Shown: piece after piece, positions 22,731 through 32,944 of the stretch
How the letters are laid out: each line of letters opens with the position of its first letter
Position numbering within the stretch: position 1 is the first letter of the stretch
DNA from: Arbacia lixula
Lineage: Eukaryota > Echinodermata > Echinoidea > Arbacioida > Arbaciidae
Assembly: GCA_963669155.1 (NCBI GenBank)
Contig: OZ022577.1
Coordinates: 26,939,865-27,003,864 of the forward strand
Direction: 5' to 3'
DNA length: 64,000 nt
Made by a program: the position numbers and the translations under genes
Notes under the pieces: model-generated
Database searches by the model: none
What the model was told of the DNA's origin: nothing
The model's input: the letters and a program-made list of their open reading frames with translations, nothing else

Positions 22731-22799
22731 CTGTGGATTTACAGGGAGACGAGTAGTCAGAACATGGAGTTAACTCTAGGTATACAAAAGACTGCTTCC

Positions 22800-22915
22800 G
22801 GGCCCCCTTTTATAAAGAGTTGTGAATGGTCTGAATCGATCACATGTCTAATTCCCTATCTCTAATGTAAAGAGTTATGATTTATATCAATTGTAAATCT
22901 TTATAAGCCAGGAGC
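22800..22915. mobile_element. palindromic MITE (ATAAAGAGTTG family), copy 1, in a transporter intron
   Basis: The left end gggcccccttttataaagag is inverted at the right as ctttataagccaggagcc. The interior repeats gagttgtgaat, gaatcgat and gagttatgattt in symmetric order. The element lies 70 bp from the acceptor of the last coding exon. A better-preserved copy is at 53151-53289. Confidence 0.6.
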
Positions 22916-22998
22916 CAAATGTTAAAAACATTACAGTGTTAACGTATCCCCTTTCCCTCCCTCCCCTCCCCGAAGACCAGAGATATTATTTTATTTTT

Positions 22999-23046
22999 CG
23001 CGATTGATCCTTGAGCTTTGAAGGACCACTGCTAGAAGAAGAAGGC
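22999..23046 (-). pseudogene. decayed duplicate of the 3' end of the penultimate SLC6 exon
   Basis: Forty-eight bases match the exon end at 23119-23166 at a constant offset of 120 bp with about six differences. Read on the - strand it resembles [15 protein letters not shown], but the Tyr codon is TAG and the GAG|GTAAT donor is lost. It sits in the intron between the last two coding exons and is a non-functional fragment. Confidence 0.85.
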
Positions 23047-23115
23047 AATATAGCAAACCAGCCCCATTCCCTCCCCCCTCCACCCCCTCCCACTATACCA
23101 GAGAAAACACATTAC

Positions 23116-23289
23116 CTCCACGATCGATCCCTGAGCTTTGAAGAACCACTGGTAGAAGAAGAAGGCGGGAATGTTGATCATGGTACAGAGAGCCAGGAGC
23201 CAGCCAATCATGTACCCCCACCACGGGTAAACGTAGGTATTGTTGTAAGTAAGGGGCTTGTACTTCACAAGGCTGAAGACGAAAATGGC
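23116..23289 (-). CDS. SLC6 transporter, exon with end of TM11 and TM12
   Basis: Acceptor cattttatag, donor GAG|gtaat, 58 codons in phase 0. It encodes [19 protein letters not shown], then [16 protein letters not shown] and [16 protein letters not shown]. The extracellular loop [15 protein letters not shown] and the following GW-LAL-S/T-M pattern are typical of TM11-TM12 in the GABA/taurine/creatine SLC6 group. NNT is an N-glycosylation sequon, but it lies close to the membrane. Confidence 0.95.
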
Positions 23290-24126
23290 CTATAAAATGT
23301 GATGAAAAACAACAATCATGACAATTATGTATAAAGCTCTACATTTCGTGTATTTCCAAGATGAACAGGGTGTTTATTGAAGTTAATAATTTGATGATAT
23401 CGATAAAATATCAATATCATCGAAGGAGTCTTCAGGAGCACTCCTGAAGACAGGCAGTCAACCTGCCCGAAACGTCGAGTCTACTCCTCTACTCCTCAGC
23501 TCTTCACTCCTTCTGGTTTACAGTCCTTTTAAGGACTATACTCATTTTGAAAGAATACTCTATTTTCAAATCTCTACTTTCTCGCTTTTCCAATTCACCT
23601 CCAATTCTATCCACTTTTTCTTTTCTCATTTAGTCCTTCCAGGACTTTACACATGGTGTACCATAAACCTCTTCAGCGATTGCTCATACCTTCATGCAAA
23701 CCTCCAAACATCATATGATCATTTTGTGGTTGATAGTTGGGGTTGTCGGATTGGATGGTGTGGACTTATAGATCACAAAGCTTATTACCTGTGGAAAACA
23801 AGATCTCAAGAACTTACCAAAAGTTTTTAGCGATTGTCATTCCAGCTGAACAAGAGCATATTTTTTTTCGGAGTGCGTTTACAATGTTCTTGTCGGACAG
23901 CTAGTGAAAATGTCGTGATATCACTGTTATTGTACATATATCTTCTGCTTCTCTATCAATATCCAACTGCAATTTCAACATAGGTAGCAATTCTTTGTAT
24001 CACGTTAGGACGGACGGTATGGTCAATCATAGTTATCATATATGTGGCGTGCCTGGGAAGGGGGTAAAGGAGGAGGGAATAATGTGGAGGGGGGATGAAT
24101 GGGTAGGGGGGGGGGGGAATACGTAC

Positions 24127-24230
24127 CGAGGTGAAGAGGGGTGACAGGCAGATCCAAGCAGTCACCATGTAAGGGGAGATCCACTTCACTCCAGACATCT
24201 CAGTCACATTCTTCATGAACTTCTTCCCGC
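24127..24230 (-). CDS. SLC6 transporter, exon with TM10-11 loop and TM11
   Basis: Acceptor cgttctgcag, donor CTCG|gtacgt. The exon begins with GC, completing Gly from the upstream exon, followed by 34 codons: GKKFMKNVTEMSG, then WISPYMVTAWICLSPLF. The pattern RFxxNIxxMxGxxP-xxWxxxSPxF of SLC6 proteins is visible but diverged. In particular, the usual 'DRFYDNI' is replaced by GKKFMKNV, making this the least typical exon of the gene. Confidence 0.85.
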
Positions 24231-24451
24231 CTGCAGAACGGTAGCAATGACTGTATTAAGGCACTAATTACTATCGATATAACAAGAGTAATGACCATAT
24301 TAGGGCATATAATCACTATAAATATGATTAGACTAATTATCAAATTCTGACATATAATTACCATTGATTTAATACTTTTGTCATCGGTCAGACGGAACCA
24401 AGAAATCCTTTATATGACTAAACACGAAGTCATGGTAAACGCAATAAACAA

Positions 24452-24483
24452 ATACTACTACTACTTCTACTACTACTACAACA

Positions 24484-24557
<74 letters not shown>

Positions 24558-24575
24558 ATCTACTATTTCTACTAC
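24452..24575. repeat. (TAC)n trinucleotide array in an intron
   Basis: About 120 nt of nearly pure TAC/CTA units with a few interruptions. Open frames reading poly-Tyr on one strand and poly-Val on the other are artefacts of the array. It lies within the intron between the TM10 and TM11 exons. Confidence 0.95.
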
Positions 24576-24869
24576 TGTTACTAATGATAATAATACTACT
24601 AATATTAACAGCGTCACATCATTTGGTCATAGCAGCATACATTAAACTTTCATAAAGTTTCGGCAATCCTGTTTCTTAGCGGGATACATCATTTTAGGTT
24701 ACTAACTTCTGCCTAAGGGTTACATTAGGGTTAGGGATAGAATGTCTTAACCCTAACACAAACCCTAACCATATGCCAAAGTTAGCAACCTATACAATAA
24801 TTTATCCCCCTGAAACTGAATAATCTCTTTCCTGTTTTGACAGATTGGCTCGGAACCTGTCCCACTTAC

Positions 24870-24972
24870 CGTAGCCCCACCCGATGCAGAAACTCTCAAA
24901 CATGGAGACCCAGAGAAGCACGAACCCACTAGCAGCATAGTAGTCAAACAACTGGAAGATATACATCCCTCC
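24870..24972 (-). CDS. SLC6 transporter, TM10 exon
   Basis: Acceptor gtatcatggcag, donor TACG|gtaagt, 34 codons plus one base. It encodes [16 protein letters not shown], then [18 protein letters not shown]. GGMYxFQLFDYYxASG is one of the strongest SLC6 signatures and forms part of the extracellular gate (the FDxY Asp faces the TM1 Arg). The split Gly codon leads into the TM11 exon. Confidence 0.97.
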
Positions 24973-25130
24973 CTGCCATGATACAAGAAAATAGTTCGTA
25001 ACTTCAGCATCTATACACCCTGTCAATGCCACTCAAACTCCACGGAGTAAGTTTCTATTTCAAAAAATGTTGCCAACATATTTCAAAAAGTGTTGCCAAC
25101 TTATTTGATAGTAAAATGACATTACATGTA

Positions 25131-25288
25131 TAAAGGCTACCGAAAACGAAACGATTCTGCTGTCGAAAGGGCGTACGACTAGAAAATGTGACGTCACCTT
25201 CTTGCATCTATCCAATGACCGGGTGCTGCGATTTAGCCATTGGGAGAGTCGTATGACCGATCGGATCGCGTCGTTTGCAGTGGCCTTA
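25131..25288. mobile_element. 160-bp TIR MITE, copy B, with a piggyBac-like element inserted at its end
   Basis: The left end taaaggctaccgaaaacga pairs with the right end tcgtttgcagtggcctta. The interior contains tgtgacgtcacctt and ccaatgaccgggtgctgcga. The right terminus supplies the TTAA used by the element that follows at 25286. Confidence 0.75.
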
Positions 25289-25414
25289 ACCCTATCTAGC
25301 CCAAGGGGGGGGGGGGGGGGGGGGGAGGGCAAAAACAGCGCCCCCCTCGACATTTTTCGCGATAAATTTGTGACGCGAAAAGATTTCAAAATAGCCCGGG
25401 CTATATAGGGTTAA
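25286..25414. mobile_element. piggyBac-like MITE, 129-bp deletion derivative of the element at 2935
   Basis: TTAA-bounded, starting CCCTATCTAGCCC and ending GGGCTATATAGGG. The left 90 bp match the left end of 2935-3711 up to gcgaaaagat, after which it jumps to ttcaaaatagcccgggct from the right end. The junction has a gat microhomology. The G-run here is longer than in the 2935 copy. Confidence 0.85.
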
Positions 25415-26920
25415 AACTCCACGGAGTGTGTTCATGTTTCAACAGGGTTGCAAAGATTGATATGATGGTGACATGACAAAGAAGCTTTAATATATACATA
25501 TATAGGTATAATATTGTAACATATTGAACGCATACAGGCACTTATTATCCCTTTTTTACTACATTATCAGTCGTTCACAAATGTGCTTAGAAAACTGTTA
25601 ACATGAATTTGATTAGTAATTTTACAGCTTTAACCAAGACAAAAAGGCCGCATATCAAACAATATTCAAAGCATTTTGCCTCATGTTCACTATTTTATCA
25701 TAGACTTCATTTAGACGAGATTTTTCCTTAGTAAACTTAATTCATAACAAACGATATCAAACATTACTACTAAATAATGATTTATTTTTTAATGACGTGA
25801 TACTTCAATTGTTACTGTACAGTCATTTCTAACAATAATGCACTTTCCAGTGTAATATCACTGTCTAATATGAAACATCGCACTACTTACAATTTCTTTT
25901 TCTCATCTCAATTTCACTTCCCATTTCTCATCAAATCGACGAGAAAAGGTGCAATAAACTTTACTTTTCCTCCGATTTCAAAAGAGACCCGACGGATAAA
26001 CGTACATCCCCTACCCTTTCATGAAAACACCGATGATCAGACTTTGGTCATGAAACGATCCCCCATGTCTATTACAAAATCAATCCCAGATTTCTGAGTC
26101 AGTGCATATTGAAAAAGCGAGTATAAAGGCGGTCGCATTTCGTTCGTATTTGGTTCGTGCTTTTGGCTGGGTCGAACGGCCCGACATGACAGAGGTAATA
26201 ATTTCCAGTGCCCAAGGGCGGATCAGATTTCTCACACCCCGCGCGAGCGTTGTATCCCATCCTTGCATCTCTCACATTCCATAATTCATTTTTGTGAAAA
26301 TTATACCGGGAATCTAGACTACTGAGGTGTCATTTAATCCATTTTGCCTCTGTCACTGAGATATCTGTGCTGTTGGACAAAGTGATATATTTAGGTTTTG
26401 TATTGCCCACAGATTTAATTGCAAGTTACAGTAGGCAATTGGGATAGGGGTAGAGAAACGTCAGTTCCTGTATGTATACATGTACTGGGATAGGTTCATG
26501 GGCGTTTCCGAGGCTTATATGTCCTAATATTGAAGGGAGGAGGTGGAGGGGGGGGGGGGGCGGTTTGGGTGCTAGCAACTGTAGCTGTAAACACCATTGG
26601 GTAATTCAGGCATGTCAATGTACATGTATACTGTTTCATTATTGTCCTTTGCTATTGATTTGTTTACTTGTTAATATCTTCAGTAACACTGACTATTATG
26701 TGGCTATCATGTATTGTTGTTTTTAAAATAAGCGACACTAGATTAATTTGCAATTGAACGTGTGTGTTTTTGTGTGTGCGTATGTGTGTTTGTGTGTGGG
26801 TCTGTATATGTGACGCAGTGAAAGATATATGTCTATGTGTGAGCGTGAGTGTGCGCATATGAGAGAAAGAGAGAGATGTGTATGTGTATGTTTATGTCTG
26901 AGTTTGCGTGCGTATACGTG

Positions 26921-26921
<1 letters not shown>

Positions 26922-26964
<43 letters not shown>
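26922..26964. repeat. (GT)n microsatellite with degenerate flanks
   Basis: Pure GT for about 43 nt, with degenerate TGTG-rich sequence from 26760 to 27015, ending 25 bp from the splice donor at 27039. Being this close to a donor, on the - strand it is a CA-rich intronic element. CA repeats near donors can bind hnRNP L, which is a possibility only. Confidence 0.9.
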
Positions 26965-26969
<5 letters not shown>

Positions 26970-27039
26970 GTGTGTGTGAATGTTAATATGTGTGTGTGTG
27001 TGTTTGTGTGGGAAAAGAGTGAGAAGGTAGCATACTTAC

Positions 27040-27177
27040 ATAGGTACACATGGGTATACCGGCTAGGCAGAAGAATCCACAGACAAACACACAGAAGATC
27101 TCCCTGCGGTATCCCTTCAGGAGCTGGTCAGGGAACAGGTCTACTATGGTGGCCACGAAGCCCTCCACTCCCACGAA
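27040..27177 (-). CDS. SLC6 transporter, exon with start of TM8b region, intracellular loop 4 and TM9
   Basis: Acceptor ccgtcatgcag, donor CTAT|gtaagt, 46 codons in phase 0. It begins FVGVEGFVATIVDLFP and continues KGYRREIFCVFVCGFFCLAGIP. With the upstream exon it makes GIDSQFVGVEGF. The RRExF stretch is the conserved cytosolic loop before TM9. From memory the Gly in QFVGVEGF agrees with creatine transporters, while GAT1 has Thr there; this bears on substrate but does not prove it. Confidence 0.95.
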
Positions 27178-29007
27178 CTGCATGACGGGAAGAGAAACGC
27201 CAACGCGCAGAGAGATGGCGGATAATTAGTGTGTAAATTAAGAATTCCATTAATAAGTTAATACACTATATCCTCCATACCGTTTTTGCAGCCATGTACG
27301 CTTCCGGTGTAGAACATTAGAAATAGGAGGGAAAACGCAAAAGGACAGATACATTAATATGGAAATAGGATTATCTATTAACTCTGTGGGAGTTTAAATA
27401 TTTTTCTTACATTTCAAAACGATCTAATTGTTGCGGAAAGGACATATTTTGCTGAAACAAGTTTGATTATTATATAAAGATCATAAACTTCACGTGCACA
27501 AGACCCAGCTAGATGATAATCCGGAAATTCCTCCGAAGTCAGATCACGTACTTAGTTATTTCAAAGACGTTGAATGGTCTTAGCTAAATACCCATGCTAT
27601 CCATACTTTATTTGGCAAGGGATACAAAAGTGGCAGACTGAAGTTAAATCATGATATTGACTGTTAAACTAGCATGAATTTATGATATAGATGCCTTACA
27701 GTGTTGGACTCTTTGGGTTTAACACTGCATGATGAAAAATATATGTGGACAATATCCACAGATAGAGTAAGTTTATGAGAACAAATCTGGGGCATGCTCT
27801 TAATCTCTTTACATTTGAAAAGTATTTTCTCAGAATAATCATAGATGGATCGGTTGGGAGAAACGCATGGGACATTGTCTTTGCATTCTAAACTGTGTTC
27901 GCACTGCAGATTGCAACCATGCTTCAAATTATTTCTAGAAATGAGTTGTAAAAGCCATATGATATGACAAATTGAAATGAATAAAAACGCAATCAATCAA
28001 TTCTAATTAAAAGATTCATAAAACAAAATATTCATGATTTAGAGGGAACAGAAAACCCGTGACTTTCATCATACATATTTCTCCGTTATTATATGGTGCA
28101 GGTCTCAACATTGCTCATAAATAGCTTCCTGAAGATCACATGTACTTCATTTATCAAATACGATCTCAAAATTACCCAGGATTGAAATTTGCCCTTAAAA
28201 CAACTGCTCTGACACCAATCTACGTTAAGTAATAGGTTAACAACGCTTTAAAACTTTCAAAGAAGAAGTATACATGACATCCTGTGTATAGTTTGAGAAC
28301 AAAATGTAAAAATGTTAAAAAATAAAACTAGATAAAAGAACCAGCTGGGATATCGCTTTTACGTTAAAAAAATATTCAAACATCCATCTATGTCTTTTCT
28401 TCTCGTTCCTTTAACTCCAATCTCGGAAGATGATTTGTGCCCGCAAGATGTAAACAAGACATTTTGTGTCTGAACAAAGAGATGTTAAGTGTTCTGGTCC
28501 GCATGTAACACCTCCGACCTGACAGCCTAGGGGGTCACCAAATATTGGTTCGTTTCTCAACCCCCTATAGACAGACATCTCTCTTTATCACCCGAGGAGT
28601 CGGGTCCAACGGTATGCCACTATTTTGACGTCATCGCACTCCTAAACTTTCCTCCTCCGATCGAGAGTGTGAATATCTTCAGGATAGTCAGAGATGACAA
28701 GCGGAGGGGTGATGGGAAAGGGGGGCCTTGGAGAGAAATTTGGTAGTGCACTGTATTCTCATTTTAAACAGACAAGTACATCCAACACATTATGGAGAAG
28801 AAGAAAGAGAAGGCTGTAAAAGCATTAAAAAGTTTTAAAAACGGCGACCGGGCTTGGGTGGGAGTGGGGGAAGATGGACATACAGAGAAAGGGGCTGTAT
28901 ATACAATGTGTATAGGAGGTTGCGGTGACGTTGAAAATGTAAATGCAACACAAACACATCGAAAAAAGACGCCGGAGAAGTATTCCAATATTTAAATATA
29001 TATTTAT

Positions 29008-29026
29008 TGAGAGAGAAAGACAGAGA

Positions 29027-29072
<46 letters not shown>

Positions 29073-29098
29073 GGGGGGAGGGTGGGGGTGGGGGGGGG
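29008..29098. repeat. (GA)n array followed by G-rich tract
   Basis: About 55 nt of GA then about 30 nt of G with few interruptions, the same GA-then-G order seen at 8351, 16475 and 32897. Confidence 0.95.
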
Positions 29099-29699
29099 AA
29101 GAATACGATAAACGATTGTTTTGTAAGGGTAACCATGATAAGGAGAAGAAGGACGAAAGGGAAATATAACAAGTACAACCAAAAAGTAGGATGATGGCAG
29201 AAGTGTGGAAAAAAAGACGAAGAGGAAGACATTTCTGAGAAAGATGGGAATACGTCTTTTCATCTTGGCCAAGTAAAGCGCAAATCTAGACCGAGCAATC
29301 ATGTTTTAAGACAAGCCCAATGAATGGGAGAAGAGACATTATGTTTGTGTGTAGGTATGAGTGACGCGAATGTGAAGACTTTATGTCGACAGTATGTCGA
29401 AGGGTTGTTTATAACATGTGCACCCCCGTCAAGTTGTTAGACCACAATTAATGATGGGACTCCGGCTATGAACCCAGAAATGGAGTACGTTGCATGCCTA
29501 ATCGTTATGAATGGAGTGAGTGAGAGAGAGATTTATCATAAACAGAAGCACAAATCATGTCGCAGTAAGCCAGAGAGATATCTGGGACGTGTTTACGTCT
29601 CTGCTTTGAGAGATAACACAACTCGTGGGGGCATATCATCCCTATATACGCAGCAAACCGTAATCACCAGGGTATGATCTTGGTCTCTATTCCAAAATG

Positions 29700-30045
29700 G
29701 TGACAGCGATGGATGAGTCTCAATCACTCCGAAGATTCATTATCACGAAGATTCGTTATTCCGAAAACACACGTAATGTTTGCATGGGGGTTCATTAATC
29801 CAAAAAAAAGAAATAGCGTTCATTCAACCGAACACTAATTGCTGCTTTAATCCGGAGGTTTAATATTCCGGAAGCTCATTATTTCAACGGAACGTTCGTC
29901 AATTCCAAAGTGAAATAGGGTGTGTAAATCCGAAACTGAAATAGGGCTTGTTAATCCAATATTGAAAGAAAGTTGTTAATCCGAAAATAAAGAAGGGGTC
30001 GTTAATCCGAAAAAGAAACAGCGCACAATAGTTTCGAAAATGAAA
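29700..30045. repeat. degenerate tandem array of TTAATCCGAAA-type words
   Basis: The phrase gttaatccgaaaatgaaatagg and variants (attaatccaaaa, taatattccgga, gtaaatccgaaactgaaat) recur about ten times in 300 bp at 20-35 bp spacing. It lies in the intron just downstream of the donor of the TM8 exon. Confidence 0.7.
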
Positions 30046-30187
30046 AAAAGTGAAAGTAATTAAACGAAGGACTTTTCTTCAAACATAGGCCCAATAACTG
30101 GTGGAAATTATGGTTGGGGTGGTGGTGGTGGGGTGGTGGTAGTGGGGGTGGGGGAATCATTGGGATTAAAAGCCTGAAAAAACTCAC

Positions 30188-30300
30188 CTGACTGTCAATG
30201 CCGAGAACCAACAGACAGAGGAAGAAGAGTACAGCCCACAGGGTAGAGGCAGGCATCTGAGTGATGGCCTCGGGGTATGCGATGAAAGCCAGACCAGGGC
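30188..30300 (-). CDS. SLC6 transporter, TM8 exon
   Basis: Acceptor cttttttgtgtag-type tract ending tgtgtag, donor CAG|gtgagt. The exon begins with GC (completing Gly) followed by 37 codons: [16 protein letters not shown], then [18 protein letters not shown]. [16 protein letters not shown] and LxxLGxDSQ are near-invariant in the SLC6 GABA/taurine/creatine group. The Asp and Ser of GIDSQ correspond to sodium-site residues (Asp395 and Ser396 of GAT1). Confidence 0.97.
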
Positions 30301-30399
30301 CTACACAAAAAGAAAAAAACACGTTTAATTTGTTTACAACTGAGTCGTTTACAAACATACATAAATTAATGATATGGATAATCATTGTGAACAAAGATA

Positions 30400-31144
30400 A
30401 ACACAACAACAAAAAAAGTAAGCCCCCACCCCCTACCCCTAAGCAAACTAGCATAACTTTTTATCGAAGAGGTTTTGGGCAAAATAATTTGGCAGGATTG
30501 TTCCTTAACTTATTGACTAACTTCTGTGCGAAAATCACATTAATACAATTAGTTAGTTAGTAAATTTTAAAGGCAAAAATGTCACTTTTCAAAAGTTACA
30601 AGGGCAATTGTTTATGCCGTCTTAACAATACATTTTGGCATTTCGTGTGCGATTTTTAAAGTGTTTTCACTTCTTATGTTTACATAATGTTTACATAACA
30701 TGTCATGTTACATCTTTGTCAAAATATCCAGAGTTTTATTTTTTCACCAAAATAAAGGGTTTTTAAAAACTGCAAAATCAAGAGGGATGAGTATTTGTTA
30801 AACGATGCTCACTCAACCAGAACAATGTGTTAAGTGTTGGGATAGATGTAAGTGCATCGAGAGATGGATGATAATCATTGAAATTACATAAATTATGCAC
30901 CAAAAATGGAATTCATCAAAAATTCATATGACAGAATCCCAAAATTAAAAAGTGACATTTTTTCTTTTAAAATTTGCCCACTCATGCATGACTAATTGGA
31001 TTAATGTGATTTTCACACATAAGTGAGCCAATAAGTTAAAGAACAATCCTGCCAAATTATTTGCCCAAACCCCCTTTCATACAAAGTCATGCTATTTTCC
31101 TTTTTGGGGGGGGGGGGGGGGGGATTACGTTTTTGTTGTGTTTA
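30400..31144. mobile_element. foldback element with terminal inverted repeats of about 200 bp
   Basis: The left arm has acacaacaacaaaaaaagta, a C-rich tract, gcaaaataatttggcaggat and aaaatgtcacttttcaaaa. The right arm carries the same in reverse complement, ending tacgtttttgttgtgt. The arms differ by about 15-20 percent by eye. The roughly 340-bp middle has no open frame. Confidence 0.8.
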
Positions 31145-32323
31145 TTTCATGACATCAACAAATACCTATCATGTAAAGGGAAGAAATATATTTGAAATAT
31201 TTAAAATAATATATAGATATTAGGAACGTGTCATATTCACTCACTTCAATTACATTACTGATCCATTACTGCCATCCTAATTCAATTAGATAAAGATATT
31301 TTACCATTCACTTTCCTATTTGTCATATTGTCTGTCGACATTTCAGGCAAGTATGAACCTTTTCTCAATTTTTATCATCAAATAAGTACATTTTCCGATG
31401 CTGTACGTTCTGAAATAGTCGTTAAAGCAGTTGTCATGATTACGTGTTACCGTGTATGTGTGTGTGATGTTACTATTACGAGCCAACACGATGTCGAAAT
31501 TCGTGCTCAAATCAAGAACCGAACTGATCGACTCTTTATCTCCGTTCGCTCCTCTTTGGGAATCGGATCGAGGAGGCAATCTTTCCATCGCACTCCGCAA
31601 ACAGTCTTAATCTCAATCTTTCTCTTGGAGCACCAAAAGCGCCTAGATTGTGAAGATGACGATGAGAGTCGTGCGTGTAAGAAAACCCGACAGACTACCG
31701 CCATAACGACATTACGGAAGGCTCACATTTTTGTGCCGCGTTGTCGGAAAAGTTAGATTGACTTGCTATTGCAATCGAACATGAAGTATAAAGTCAACAA
31801 TTCCGAAAATGAATGCAATATTTTGATGATTCTGTCTTGCTCAGATGACCGTCATCATGAGGATTATTGGGAGTAAAAAATTGGGCGTGAATTATGGAAG
31901 TCAAATGGTGGTCACAATCCCGTCTCATTAAGATCGTTTGTCGTTGTGGTAAAAGGAGTGGTGTGGTGTGGTGTGATGGGAAGGGGGGGGGGGGGGGGGT
32001 GCATAATCCCCTAAGTCTTCGCATCGAAATGAGGCATTTTTTTCACCGAATGTGTTACAGTGGCCAATTCTGGGAGACAGAATTCCACATACCCAGCAAG
32101 TCACCAGTACTACTGAGAAATACACCTCATGAAATATTCATAGTGCAAGACCCAGTACACTGACACAGTGGGGAAGGGAAGGGGGGGGGGGGGGCAGTGC
32201 CTGGTTGAAGATGTATGTAGTCATCGGTTTCTAACCGCGGGTTACATTTCTTTTCAATTTCCGTTCTTTGTCATTTGGGGTAGATGGAAGATGGGTAAAA
32301 TGGAAAATGACCGGTCCTTTTTC

Positions 32324-32327
<4 letters not shown>

Positions 32328-32377
<50 letters not shown>

Positions 32378-32378
32378 T
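32328..32378. repeat. (CT)n microsatellite
   Basis: About 50 nt of CT with one TTTC interruption, followed by poly-T and a GGTGGTGGG tract. Confidence 0.95.
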
Positions 32379-32730
32379 TTTTTTTTTTGGTGGTGGTGGG
32401 GGGTGGGGGGCGATGTTGAAGTGCATAATCCCGGGTTTCGTCACTAGATATGCCTGAGTAAAGGCAGTCGTGACAACCCATCTCTTGGCTTGTTTGATCT
32501 ACGGTCGGCAAGTCGTGCTCGTGCTCGTGTGAGGGCACGCTAGCTGGGTAGACATGCTCGACCCACCACGCCACCAACCCGTGCGTACTAAGCATGTCCG
32601 GAGGACGATCGATGGCGGGGAGTGAGAGACAGGGAAAGAAAGAGAGAGGGGATGGGGAGATGGGAGGGGAAAGAAAGAATAAATCACAGACATGAATGCA
32701 TTAACACACGTACACTTCTTAACATACGAA

Positions 32731-32757
32731 TACACACACACACACACACACACACAC
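32731..32757. repeat. (CA)n microsatellite
   Basis: Pure CA for 27 nt inside a longer degenerate CA-rich tract. Confidence 0.9.
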
Positions 32758-32893
32758 TCATGAACACACATACTCACACCTAAACTACACAAGCACAAAC
32801 ATAATCCTTCTTAACGCCCACGTGTTCGTAACATAGATACATACATACATACATACACGTCTGCCATGACTACATAAGGAGTGACAGAAAAAT

Positions 32894-32896
<3 letters not shown>

Positions 32897-32944
<48 letters not shown>
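32897..32944. repeat. (GA)n array ending in poly-G
   Basis: GA for about 38 nt then ten G, followed by ggga-rich sequence. Confidence 0.95.

Noticed and set aside
23011-23295. Forward frame of 94 codons over a transporter exon
   Set aside because: It is the antisense of the penultimate coding exon and its decayed duplicate; the - strand reading has clear SLC6 motifs and splice sites.
23428-23475. Possible hammerhead ribozyme (GTC ... CTGAAGA ... stem ... GAAAC)
   Set aside because: The core words are in the right order, but stem I cannot form next to CTGAAGA because those bases pair in the overlapping palindrome, and stem III has only about two pairs.
24378-24617. Poly-Tyr and poly-Val frames
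   Set aside because: Both come from the (TAC)n array within a transporter intron.
31328-31756. 142-codon forward frame
   Set aside because: No recognisable domain, AT-rich mixed composition, and it lies inside a transporter intron without splice or promoter signals.
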